A stretch of DNA of 64,000 nt, from contig NC_061474.1 in the NCBI RefSeq assembly GCF_022581195.2, positions 1,674,001-1,738,000 on the forward strand, given 5' to 3'. A program made the position numbers and the translations under genes. A model generated the notes under the pieces. That model worked only from the letters and a program-made list of their open reading frames with translations, was not told the DNA's origin and made no database searches. This DNA comes from Helicoverpa zea. Its lineage: Eukaryota; Arthropoda; Insecta; Lepidoptera; Noctuidae. Shown here in pieces: positions 49,447-58,840 of the stretch. Each line of letters starts with the position of its first letter. Positions within the stretch are counted from its first letter, which is position 1.

Positions 49447-49585
49447 TATAATGAAGTAATGGTATTGAATTTTAAAGCTAAGTTATTGATAATATGTAAT
49501 TTTTATGTGTTCTTCTAATTCCTTAAACAATTATGAATTAAATACTTTCATTTCCAGATAAATTCTATTAATTAAAAAAAAAAAA

Positions 49586-50023
49586 TATCACAAAATCTTC
49601 TTCTTTCTCCTGCCCTGTTCCCAAATTTTAATTGGGGTCGGCGCAATATGTCATTTTCTTCCATTTTCCCCTGTCACTCGTCATACTGACACTCACTCCC
49701 TTCCTATTCATATCATCTTTCAGGCAATCCATCCATCTTTTCTTAGGTCTTCCTCTTCCTCTCCATCCATCTACATTCATACCTAGCACACACTTTGTTG
49801 CATGCGTATCATCCCTCCTCATTACATGCCCATACCACGACAATCTTTTACTTCTCATCTTTTCTGTAACTGGCGCTACTTTCAGACTTCCTCTAATGTA
49901 ATCATTCCTCACTTTATCCATTCTTGTAACACCACACATCCATCTCAGCATTCTCATTTCTGCTACATGCACTCTCTTCTCATCCCTCTTTTTCAATGCC
50001 CAACACTCAAATTATCACAAAAT
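49586..50023 (-). mobile_element. RTE-clade LINE, 5'-truncated, with 11-bp TSD
   Basis: The direct repeat TATCACAAAAT occurs at 49586-49596 and 50013-50023. On the minus strand the 416-bp insert begins inside ORF2 and ends with the 3' UTR (GGGAACAGGGCAGGAGAAAG, then AAGAAG). No poly(A) is present; the RTE group ends in short simple repeats such as (GAA)n, as here. An intact open stretch shows a young or little-decayed insertion. Confidence 0.9.
49628..50010 (-). pseudogene. RTE ORF2 C-terminal fragment
   Basis: The open frame of more than 120 codons encodes EMRMLRWMCGVTRMDKVRND, RLSWYGHVMRRDD, GRGRPKKRWMDCLKDDM and the terminal KWKKMTYCADPN. RWMCGVTR, WYGHVMRR and GRPKKRW are hallmark motifs of the region after the reverse transcriptase in RTE-type elements. 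The ATG at 49996 is not a native start. No catalytic domain is present. Confidence 0.88.
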
Positions 50024-50654
50024 AATGCCTTTTATTTCCGTAGATACCATATTTGCTTCAGCTGAATATTTGTTGCCAATTTATTTATAAAGCCTTCATC
50101 TGCAGCGGTTCTATAATAACCATGATTTTTATTACCTGACCATTTATCCTGCTCTATTCACATCTATTTTAAATAACTTCCTTCCTCCAAGGATGTTAAT
50201 ACATGTTCCTTAATTTGTAGTTATATATATTTAAAAGGACACTCAAATAGAATGCATTGTCATGTATTTTCTATACAACTATAAATAAAGACGATTTTTT
50301 AAATCGACAAGCATTTGTATAAATACAGTATGATTAAAGAAAAAGTTTCGTCTGTATTCTGCAGAACTAATACTACTAACATTGCAAAAACGTTGATAAA
50401 AAGCAAGTTTTCAAGATTTGCATGAAATACTGTTACTTTATATCATATGTATGTCTTATGTGGATGTTCCAACATTAATAAAACTTCATGCTTACGTACT
50501 CATCTGCCAATAACAGCATACAGGTTTAAACCGGTGAAAACCGGTTCGTGCATATTTTAAAATCTTGCCATTTTATTATGATTTCTGTGTCAACTAAACT
50601 TTATTGTACAAGTAGTATCAATGTATTTTCTAGTAATTTTACTCGATGATAGAG

Positions 50655-50850
50655 ATCATGATCTGCCTAGTCTTTTCCTATGTTGGAGTCTGCGTCCAGT
50701 CTCACCCGATGCAGCTGAGTACCAGTGTTTTACAAAGAGTGATCTATCTGACCTCCTCAAACCAGATACCTTGGTTACTGATTGTCAGATGACGACTGCT
50801 ATGTTTAAATGATAGCCGGGACCTACAGTTCATCATGGCCTCCGAAACAC
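50655..50850 (-). repeat. LINE-tail repeat C, copy 4
   Basis: Reverse orientation: ATGATCTGCCTAGTCTTTTC, CAGTCTCACCCGATGCAGCT, GAGTACCAGTGTTTTACAAA, CTATCTGACCTCCTC, then GACTGCTATGTTTAAATGAT. It gives an uninterrupted version of the site where the MITE at 38507 inserted. Confidence 0.75.
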
Positions 50851-51656
50851 TGGAATTGGTGATAGAAACTCAAATAAATTAAATCTAATAAGCAAAAAAA
50901 ATTGGAATATTTCCTTATATCAAGCAAGCCATTACAAATCAATACAAATATTCTGACATACGTAATAACAAGCACAACTAATTACAAAGTACGTTCAATT
51001 TCCTCAAGAGCAATCGCTAGCAATCATTGAAGTAAATAACTACGTGTAAATATAACTCTGCTAAATGTTTTGAATACTGAATCCTTAGCAACTAAGTCAC
51101 ACATGAATAATTCTCCTAACATCAGACTGATTTCTATTACAATTTCAAATCAATACTCATACCGTAACAAACGCATTTGCATCCCCATAACTAACTTTAC
51201 TGTCTCAAACGTAAGGTGCAAATTAGAATAAACCACTTCTAATTAGGAGAAATTATGAATTGTTTTTGCTAATTTGCTTAAATGCATATTTAATGGATTA
51301 TCATGAAGTTAGTAAATACTTGTTTTATCTCATTTACTAACTACACAGACAAAATGCACAGACTATGAAAATTCAAGTTACAAAAAGTATGTGAACTTTG
51401 GATCTTATAAAAACTTTAGCAAATCTGTATAAAAAAAACAACAACTACTGTTTTAATGAATGAAACAAGTTTTGTTTTTGAGTTCCACTGGACATAAAGT
51501 TGATTTTGTGGTTATCATACAGACAAACTGTCATAATAATCTTACGAGGAGCAAAAACTCAGCAAAATACATCGAACTATCATCGTTTCGACGTCCACAT
51601 GAAAGTGTACAATTTGTGAAAACTAGTAGGGTAATAATCAAGGATGAAGTACCTAC
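50851..51656. other. Start of Gprk2 intron 1
   Basis: AT-rich intronic sequence next to the exon 1 donor; nothing further is recognised. Confidence 0.5.
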
Positions 51657-51708
51657 CCTCTCTGGCTTTCAAATAAACAGTGTTCGCGACGATATTCTCT
51701 AATTCCAT
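51657..51708 (-). CDS. Gprk2: G protein-coupled receptor kinase (GRK4/5/6 class), coding exon 1
   Basis: The minus strand reads MELENIVANTVYLKAREG, with the last Gly codon split after its first base by the donor GTAGGT. This is the diagnostic N-terminus of GRK4/5/6-type kinases; the N-terminal helix inserts into the activated receptor. Exon end and phase 1 agree with the family's known exon 1 boundary and with exon 2 at 30157-30252. The frame stays open upstream to an ATG at 51801, but conservation fixes the start at 51708. The protein would continue with RGS-homology, AGC kinase and C-terminal membrane-binding regions outside this window. The gene is transcribed away from TAF1B. Confidence 0.95.
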
Positions 51709-52010
51709 CAGTTCCAGTGTGGCTGATTTTATCGTAGACCCTCCACGAAGCAAAAACCCGCCGCTGCGGCCTCTCAGCCGCCTGCCAAGCGCGCACGACA
51801 CTGCCCATCAATGTGTCCCGCGCTCTTCAACACAACTATTCAACCTGCTAACTTATACACATAACACTACACCGTACACAGATTAACGCAATCCAACCCG
51901 TACAACAGCCTCAAACGCTGCCGTCGGCAATAAACACGCAACAGTTCACGACTACGATTCACGATACCCAAGGGTGTGGTGGAAAGGACGATATCATGAC
52001 AGTCTTTGAG
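51709..52010 (-). promoter_or_regulatory. Gprk2: Gprk2 5' UTR and probable promoter region
   Basis: The 300 bp upstream of the start codon is GC- and CpG-richer than the introns (for example CCGCCGCTGCGGCCTCTCAG and CAAGCGCGCACGACACTGCC on the plus strand), as expected for a 5' UTR and promoter. No TATA box or initiator was fixed, so the transcription start is unknown. Confidence 0.55.
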
Positions 52011-52217
52011 CGGCAAACAGCGGCGCGAACGCTCTTTTGCGTCGGAGGCGGTGTAAAACGGTCAGTTTCTTTCAATAAATGCATAAAAGGAGCACACGCC
52101 CGAATTACGCGAGTTATTGATGACGGACAGCAATACGCTACGAAAATTACCACTTTTACAGTGTTCCTATTTTCCAGTTGCCATAACGTCATTTACTAAA
52201 GCTACCATGTCAACAGT

Positions 52218-52357
52218 TACAGATACCGGCACGGATATTGGGCTCTCGGCGGAAGAGTGGGGATCGCTTTGCGCACCCGTACGCATAAGGCAATAAGGCA
52301 GTAAACCGCTTCTGCGCAGGTGAAGGTCATGGCTCGATATCCGTGCCGATAACTGTA
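52218..52357. mobile_element. Short MITE, Tc1/mariner-like ends (TA-CAG...CTG-TA)
   Basis: Left TACAGATACCGGCACGGATA faces right ATATCCGTGCCGATAACTGT plus A. The ends CAG...CTG flanked by TA on both sides fit a Tc1/mariner-type non-autonomous element of about 136 bp. The GC-rich interior includes GGATCGCTTTGCGCACCCG. It lies about 0.5 kb upstream of the Gprk2 start and could affect its promoter; that is inference. Confidence 0.7.
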
Positions 52358-53017
52358 CAAGTTTCAATATTTGAAATAAAGTAATTTATTCCGCTGTGTG
52401 ATTTAGATTTCGTATTTCAACAACACTGACTACGTTACTGTAATCTTTGAATATCGTTTTATATGTCAAAATACTTATGCAAACATTGGGCCTGCTATTT
52501 ATTAACATATTTTTGACGCTCGTGTTAAACTGAAAAGCAATTGTGTGGTGCTCAACTTGTAATTTAGAAATGCTTGCTTGCGTATCAACAGGAAATGATG
52601 ATACTTATCCATATTTCTTAAGGTATGAATCCAAAATATATAAATATTTAGGACATGACAATTATTTTGACCTAACATGATTTGGAATTATGTAATAAAT
52701 TACATATCTTTGTAGGAGTATTTTATTAATTGTCTTATTTGCTTCAAATAAGTAACGCTTGTCTAAACTAACATTATCAATACGATTTTATTTTGTTTGT
52801 TTGTTTCAGAGCCTTCAAACAAACGAATCGATTCGACGTGTTTTGTTTCTGTTGGGAAGTTATTTTATCCAGATATGGGAAGAAATTCTTAGGAACACGA
52901 GTGAAACCGTGAGTAACAACTAGTAATAAATAAAGTCATAAATTCCTAAATTAGTACAATATTTTATTCATAGGGCAATCAGTTACACGTCAATCTACGC
53001 ATGCTAGTTCCTCACAG
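52358..53017. other. Intergenic DNA with an interspersed-repeat relic
   Basis: AT-rich. At 52860-52920 TTATCCAGATATGGGAAGAA and ACGAGTGAAACCGTGAG form a decayed copy of the repeat family also seen at 1830 and 17805. Confidence 0.5.
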
Positions 53018-53165
53018 TTATTTCACTACAGAGATGGCGGGAACCATTGAAGTGGAAAGGCGCGCTTTTTAATTTTGAAGCAAATTAAAATTAAAATATT
53101 AGGTTTTCTCGGGACTATATTTGTAAATAATAGTGTGAATACAGTGTAAATAAATAGTTGTAAAT

Positions 53166-54300
53166 ATGGGGAAGAAGAGGCGGCGGAAAGATGATCTCAT
53201 AGATGTCCCTCCAGACGTGAATCGGCCTGAGTCCGTAGATTCGGACTCCGAACTTTCGGTGGTGTCGGCATGCTCCAACTCCAAAGTCGAGGAGTCTAAA
53301 GATAAATATGCCATTTACAAAGTCAAAGGCTACGCACGGAAGTATCCGGAGGACTGTAAGAAGGAGGAGTTGGTTGTCTTCCTTAACCATATTGACGAAG
53401 GCAGGACTTTTACTGACAGAGATCGTATGGCTCTATCTAAGGGCATACGGGAGCATGGTGTGTCTGGGGTGATGCACTTGCGAAGCATTAATAGATACAA
53501 GGTTGGCGTCACTTTCGACTTACCGAACAACGCAAATATGTTCCTGAAGAACAAAAAACTGCTGGAGCAATTATCGCTCAGAGCGTCTATTCCTGCTGGT
53601 GATACTGAGGTCACTGGGGTACTCACTTCAGTACCAGTTGATATGGCAAATAAAGAAATTTTTTCGTTGATTGGTAGTTCAAAAAATGTCATCCAGGTAA
53701 GGCGTTTCATGCGCAGGGTAAGAGGTGATGGAGGTAAGTTCTCTTTCGTTCCTACACAGGCAGTAGCGGTTACTTTTGCCTCAACCATCTTACCGCAGTA
53801 CATATATTTGGATTCTTGGCGGCATGCGGCATGAGGTAAATAAATATATCCCTCCTGTTAAGCAATGCCTTAAATGCATGCGATATGGGCATATCGCCAA
53901 ATTTTGTAAAAACTCGGAAGTCTGCTCGATCTGTTCTGAGCAACACAATTTTAAAAAATGTGACGTTGCTCCGCAGGATGCCAAATGTGCAAATTGCAAG
54001 GGCAATCACATTGCAATATCTTCAGCTTGTCCAATTAAAAAACAGCAGGTAGAGGAAAATAAAATAAAATCTCGAAACGCCACTTATTCAGACCTTTTTA
54101 ATGTGAATTCATTCCCAGCTCTAACGGCACGCAATATTGACACGCAAATAAATAATCTTATGAAATCAGACAAATTTATAAATACATTAGTGGAAACACT
54201 TACGAAAATATTAAGCAATAAACAAACACCCATTAATTCAATGTCGATTAAAGAAGCTCTCAAATCAACTTTATGTGATAAATTTTCTTCTGCCTGTTAA
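53166..54300 (+). pseudogene. LINE ORF1 (gag-like nucleic-acid-binding protein), frameshifted
   Basis: The first frame starts at ATG 53166 (MGKKRRRKDDLIDVPPDV) and runs to a premature stop at 53832-53834. A second frame continues the protein to TAA 54298-54300. The shift is caused by a tandem duplication of the heptamer CGGCATG (53820-53826 and 53827-53833); the sequence on either side is otherwise continuous. The C-terminal half has three zinc knuckles: CLKCMRYGHIAKFC, CSICSEQHNFKKC and CANCKGNHIAISSAC. ORF1 proteins of this type coat the element RNA and bring it to the target. As read here the knuckles would be lost from the protein. Confidence 0.88.
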
Positions 54301-57300
54301 TGGATATTTCGGAATTAAATATTGTCCAATGGAATGCACAAAGCTTAAATAGTAACAAACATATATTTATTGACTTTCTTTATAGACACAATATTCATCT
54401 GGCAATCATTAGTGAAACGTGGTTAAAACCGCAACACGATTTTAAAATTAAACATTATAATATTGAAAGAAATGATATTGGTAACAAACATAATGGTGTT
54501 GCAATAATCATTCATAAAAGTATTAATTATACTCAAATTAAAACCTTCTGTGATAACTCATTACAAAATATTTGTGTTAAAATAAAAGTAAATAACAAAG
54601 AGTTACGTATAGTCAGTCTTTATAGTCCTTTGAATTGTAATCCGCAATTCTCAAAGGAAAAATTGGATCTATTAATAAAATCTATTCCTGAACCTTTCAT
54701 ATTGGCTGGTGATTTGAATGCTCATCACACATCTTGGGGCTGTGGCTCGGACTCTGTGCGTGGGCGCAGTATTCTACAGGTTATTGATGATAATAATTTG
54801 GTTCTGCTCAATGATGGTCAACCAACTACTGTTGGCTCCTTGACTTGGCGTCCTAATGCGTTGGATTTGACATTAGTTTCATCATCTTTAGCGCTGAATT
54901 GTGAATGGAACGTACATGATTGTCCTCTTGGTAGCAGTTATCACATCCCTGTAATCATAAAAGCAGTGATTAGCAATAATAGTTACATTAACAACAGTCA
55001 TTATTCTTCTAATGTTGAGCATTTGCCTGTTTATCCAAATTACAAATTGGTAGATTGGAAGAGATATACCAGTAGTGTTGATGAATTGCTATATGATTTT
55101 GAAATCGACAGTTTATGTATTACTGACACATATCTTAGATTTTGTAGCATTTTGCGCACAGCAGCCGCCAATTCTATAGTCAGTTCTGCACATTCTTCCA
55201 ATAGATCTTGTTGCATTAGAAGTAATAAGCGACCTTCGCTTCCTTGGTGGAATCAAAAGTGCGCGGAAGCTGTAATAAACTTCAGAAACGCATATGTGGA
55301 ATTTAAAAATAATCCATCCGAAGAAACTTATTTGCAATTTAAAAGGTTACGGGCAGTTAAAAAACTGGTTTTAAAAACAGAAAGGCAAAAAAGTTGGTTT
55401 TCCCTTTGTGAAACTTTTAATAGATCTACACCGATATCAATAATATGGAAATTTATGCGCAAATATAATAAAACATACAATGTCAGTGGTCATGAAGACG
55501 ATACATGGATTTTAGATTTTCTTAAAAAATATACACCAGATTTTGTCCCATCAAGTGAAAAAATTTTCACTTCTGGTTGTAATTCTAGTAATTGCTACAT
55601 GCTTGATCCCTTTACATTGCAAGAGTTGATGGCGGCTATAACTTCCAGGAGAGATACCACATGTGGTCTTGACGGAATGCCGTATATACTTTTCAAAAAA
55701 CTTAATATTTCAGGTTTAAAATTATTTCTACAAATTTTGAATTTGTTATGGGAAAATGATATTATACCCCATAATTGGAAGGTTGATTGCCTAGTACCCA
55801 TTCTAAAACCTGATAAAACTAAAATGTGTCCTGATTCTTATCGTCCCATAGCTCTTACTTCTTGTGTTGGTAAATTGTTTGAACAACTGTTAAAACAACG
55901 CTTAGAATTTTATATAGAAAAAAATAGTATCTTACCATCAAATCAATTTGGTTTTCGTAGGAATCGTTCCGCTCGTGAAAGTATTTGTCAACTGCAGCTT
56001 GATATTTATAAATCCATAACAGCAAATGAAAATTTGGTTGGAGTGTTCTTTGATGTTGCAGGTGCATTTAATAGTGTAAATATAGATATTCTATGTGATG
56101 AGTTATCACAGATAGGGATTCCGGGAAAAATCATTAATTGGCTATCAAATTTCCTTAATAATAGGGAAGTATTCGTAAAATTTAATAGGCACCTTTATGG
56201 TCCTAGACTATCGGCTAAGGGAGTTTGTCAAGGTGGAATATTGTCACCTTTAATATTTATATTGTATATACATAGATTAAATTTAATTTTAGGGGCTCAA
56301 GTTAAAAATCTACAGTTTGCAGATGATCTTGTGGTTTATTCATCTGGGAAGAACATTTCGCAAGTAGTTGAGACAATCAATGTTGCATTAACACATTTGC
56401 ACAATTACTTCTCTTACCTTGATCTCACTATCAATCCATTAAAGTCCAAAGTAGTCGTTTTCGGTAAGCGGAATCATAATTTACCCGCTGTGTTGTATCA
56501 TAATTGTGCATTACCCAGCTCTCTTGAAGTTAGATTTTTGGGAGTTATATTTACACACAATTTGTCCTGGAGTAATTACATTAGGAATATTGTTGCCAAA
56601 GCAAATAGAGGTTTTAATGTTTTAAAATCCTTGAGTGGAACTTACTGGGGAGCAGACCCAAAAATATTATTATTGTTATATAAATCTTTAGTACGTAGTC
56701 ACTTTGAATATGGTTTTTATTGCTTTGCTGCAGATTCAAAACATGTAAATAGTTTAAATATTTTGCAAAACAAATGTTTGCGGGTTATTACTGGGGCATT
56801 CAGAAGTACTCCTGTGAACGCTTTGCAGATTGAATGTAATGTTGCACCTCTAGCTATTCGTTTTGATTTCTTATTGGAAAGATTCTTTCTGAAGCTTTAT
56901 AGTGTTTCTGGTAATAGTCTTTTAAACAATCTTGTACATTTAGCTACACATACTACTTTAAAACCTTTTTATATATTACAAAGTCTTAAAAAATTTAGAG
57001 CTTTTATTGAAAATATTAACATTCATCAATCAAAACATATCCTGCCTTGTTATGAAGGTTCATTTAGTAGTAAATTTCCAGCTATAACTGTCATTATAAA
57101 GAAGAGAAAAGAATTGTCTTCTAAAGAGGATGTGTATAATATGTTGTCAGAGTGCTCAGATCACAAATTTGTATATACTGATGGTTCCAAGAATGATAGA
57201 GCGGCTTCTTTTGCTATTTATGAGCCTACTTCAAATATCGGTATAGGCATGAAAGTTGACAAAAATGCCAGTATTTTTACAGCTGAAGCTGTTGCAATCT

Positions 57301-58073
57301 TGAGTGCACTGAAACATATAAAAAAATCCAATTTAGAGTCTAGTAAATGGGTCATAATAAGTGATAGCATGAGTGTCCTACAAAATATAGCAAATAATAA
57401 ATTCCATGCTAACACTAACTACATTATTCATCTGATTAAGGAAATGTGGGTACAATTGATTGAGTCAAATATTGAAGTTCAATTTGTATGGGTACCATCT
57501 CATATTGGCGTTAAAGGAAATGAAAAAGCAGACTATCTTGCCAAAAAAATTGTCGAACTAGAGGATTCAATTCCCAGCAGCGATAAAAGTGTTTCCATAC
57601 CTTACACAGATGTAGTTAGTCTCTTAAGGCAACGCATGTGTGAAGCGTGGGGGAGACATTCATATAATTGTGTGCACAATGAAAATGTGGGTTCATGGTT
57701 TAATACTCTCGATGTCCAAGTTAATACTGTACCTTGGTTCTGTAAAAATAACATTTTTTTAAATAGGAAATTTTATTCAATTATTTGTCGTATGCGTTTT
57801 GGTCATTGCAGATTAAATTATCATCTTCATCGTCTCAAAATGGTCAGCTCAGCATATTGTGATTATTGTCAATTGCAAAAGGTTCAAACACTACATCACA
57901 TCTTTTTTGAGTGTTCGTCTTTCAACATTCAGCGCCTTGTGTTGTCGGATGAGCTTCTAAAAATTTACAAAAATCCTGAAATGGTCCCGCTTAGCTTACA
58001 GGAGTTGCTTATGAATGCTTCAACTTATATATATTTGTACAGATTCATATTGGAAACAGTTAATTACATTTAA
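54300..58073 (+). CDS. LINE ORF2 polyprotein: AP endonuclease, reverse transcriptase, RNase H
   Basis: One unbroken frame of 1257 codons. The APE-type endonuclease is at about residues 5-220 with N12 (WNAQSL), E39 (SETWL) and D138/N140 (GDLNAH), but the final motif reads S-Y-H at 213-215 where S-D-H is usual. The reverse transcriptase is at about 470-760, with D585 (FFDVAGAFN) and FADD at 673-676. RNase H is at about 955-1085, with D961 (YTDGS), TAEA, ISDS and PSHIGVKGNEKADYLAKK. A C-terminal knuckle C1187-x2-C1190-x9-H1200-x4-C1205 follows. The start overlaps the ORF1 stop as TAATG, an arrangement that in Bombyx SART1 gives termination-reinitiation. The Asp-to-Tyr change probably weakens or abolishes target nicking. 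Confidence 0.95.
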   Translation: MDISELNIVQWNAQSLNSNKHIFIDFLYRHNIHLAIISETWLKPQHDFKIKHYNIERNDIGNKHNGVAIIIHKSINYTQIKTFCDNSLQNICVKIKVNNKELRIVSLYSPLNCNPQFSKEKLDLLIKSIPEPFILAGDLNAHHTSWGCGSDSVRGRSILQVIDDNNLVLLNDGQPTTVGSLTWRPNALDLTLVSSSLALNCEWNVHDCPLGSSYHIPVIIKAVISNNSYINNSHYSSNVEHLPVYPNYKLVDWKRYTSSVDELLYDFEIDSLCITDTYLRFCSILRTAAANSIVSSAHSSNRSCCIRSNKRPSLPWWNQKCAEAVINFRNAYVEFKNNPSEETYLQFKRLRAVKKLVLKTERQKSWFSLCETFNRSTPISIIWKFMRKYNKTYNVSGHEDDTWILDFLKKYTPDFVPSSEKIFTSGCNSSNCYMLDPFTLQELMAAITSRRDTTCGLDGMPYILFKKLNISGLKLFLQILNLLWENDIIPHNWKVDCLVPILKPDKTKMCPDSYRPIALTSCVGKLFEQLLKQRLEFYIEKNSILPSNQFGFRRNRSARESICQLQLDIYKSITANENLVGVFFDVAGAFNSVNIDILCDELSQIGIPGKIINWLSNFLNNREVFVKFNRHLYGPRLSAKGVCQGGILSPLIFILYIHRLNLILGAQVKNLQFADDLVVYSSGKNISQVVETINVALTHLHNYFSYLDLTINPLKSKVVVFGKRNHNLPAVLYHNCALPSSLEVRFLGVIFTHNLSWSNYIRNIVAKANRGFNVLKSLSGTYWGADPKILLLLYKSLVRSHFEYGFYCFAADSKHVNSLNILQNKCLRVITGAFRSTPVNALQIECNVAPLAIRFDFLLERFFLKLYSVSGNSLLNNLVHLATHTTLKPFYILQSLKKFRAFIENINIHQSKHILPCYEGSFSSKFPAITVIIKKRKELSSKEDVYNMLSECSDHKFVYTDGSKNDRAASFAIYEPTSNIGIGMKVDKNASIFTAEAVAILSALKHIKKSNLESSKWVIISDSMSVLQNIANNKFHANTNYIIHLIKEMWVQLIESNIEVQFVWVPSHIGVKGNEKADYLAKKIVELEDSIPSSDKSVSIPYTDVVSLLRQRMCEAWGRHSYNCVHNENVGSWFNTLDVQVNTVPWFCKNNIFLNRKFYSIICRMRFGHCRLNYHLHRLKMVSSAYCDYCQLQKVQTLHHIFFECSSFNIQRLVLSDELLKIYKNPEMVPLSLQELLMNASTYIYLYRFILETVNYI

Positions 58074-58248
58074 ATGTTCATAAAAGTTAGCATTACCTTT
58101 GTATATATAATTTATATATAGTTTTTAAAATATTCTATTATATTTGTCTAATTTATGGTGTATATAAATAAATAATAGCATATGAATAGGGGAAAAAGGT
58201 GAAACCTATAAATAACATTAACTTGACGTAAAAAATACGTTGACACTG

Positions 58249-58289
<41 letters not shown>

Positions 58290-58512
58290 TGACTTGACAT
58301 GAAATTATGCCTTTAACGGCTGGATTAGGAAAAAAAAACCTGGATAATAAAAGAAGACAATGACTTGACAAAAATTATTGATTTGACATGAATTAAACAC
58401 GTATGACAAAATTTTAAAAAAATATTACGAAAGAAATAAATACCTACGAAAGACTAGGCAGTATGGTCGAAAGACTTTAGCCTGCCCTATGGGCAAAAAA
58501 AAAAAAAAAAAA
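58074..58512 (+). other. LINE 3' UTR with two A-tracts
   Basis: After the ORF2 stop come 180 bp of AT-rich sequence, a run of 30 A (58254-58283), 211 bp containing several TGACTTGACA-like motifs and a GGCAGTATGGTCG / CCTGCCCTATGGGC segment, and a second run of 18 A directly before the 3' target duplication. The first tract looks like a genuine poly(A) of an earlier copy; the segment after it may be transduced flanking DNA or a normal part of the 3' UTR. Confidence 0.7.
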
Positions 58513-58525
58513 TTATTTCACTACA

Positions 58526-58840
58526 AAAATAATTAATGATGTGCATAATAGATCATTCGAATAATTTGAGTGCACATTTTTTGATTCATTATTAAAACTA
58601 GCCAGTTTCTGAATATAGACCAAAGGTTTTCCGAAAACAATTCTTTACAATAGCAAATAGCATTTTTGACGTTTCGGGCTTCTTGGCAACACATACCGGC
58701 GGGATTGTCAAAATAAAGTCTTTCACATGGCTACTAAACATTGTGAAAAACGAAAAGAATTAAATAATTTAAACTGTTTTTATACTTAATTCCATGTATG
58801 TGAATGCTACAGTTAGTAATTGTTACTACAAACCTTTAAA
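58526..58840 (+). promoter_or_regulatory. TAF1B: TAF1B upstream region and 5' UTR
   Basis: The 315 bp between the LINE and the TAF1B start codon must hold the TAF1B 5' UTR and probably its core promoter. No TATA box is obvious; ACATACCGGCGGGATTG near 58690 is the most GC-rich part. The LINE insertion displaced any further upstream control sequence by 5.5 kb. Confidence 0.5.

Larger units (their letters stand above)
30253..51656 (-). other. Gprk2: Gprk2 intron 1 (21.4 kb)
   Basis: The interval is bounded by the exon 1 donor (G then GTAGGT, minus strand) and the exon 2 acceptor (TTTCAG). Phases match (1/1). It contains no recognisable nested host gene and at least a dozen mobile-element insertions, listed separately. 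Long first introns are common in regulated signalling genes and can hold enhancers; nothing specific is recognised. Confidence 0.88.
53018..58525 (+). mobile_element. Near full-length I-group non-LTR retrotransposon with 13-bp TSD
   Basis: The direct repeat TTATTTCACTACA lies at 53018-53030 and 58513-58525 and encloses 5482 bp. Layout: 135-bp 5' UTR starting GAGATGGCGGG, gag-like ORF1 (53166-54300, frameshifted), ORF2 (54300-58073) with endonuclease, reverse transcriptase and RNase H, and a 439-bp 3' UTR with A-tracts at 58254-58283 and 58495-58512. A C-terminal RNase H and CCHC motif place it in the I group (I/Nimb-like) and not Jockey, CR1 or RTE. The perfect TSD, long A-tracts and one intact 1257-codon frame indicate a recent insertion. 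It sits between the divergent Gprk2 and TAF1B genes. Confidence 0.93.

Noticed and set aside
51580..51801. Longer N-terminal version of Gprk2 exon 1 starting at 51801
   Set aside because: The upstream part is CpG-rich UTR-like sequence; the conserved protein begins at the Met at 51708 and the splice donor ends the exon at 51657.
58820..58840. Seven-codon upstream extension of TAF1B
   Set aside because: It would use a TTG start; ATG at 58841 directly precedes the conserved zinc ribbon.
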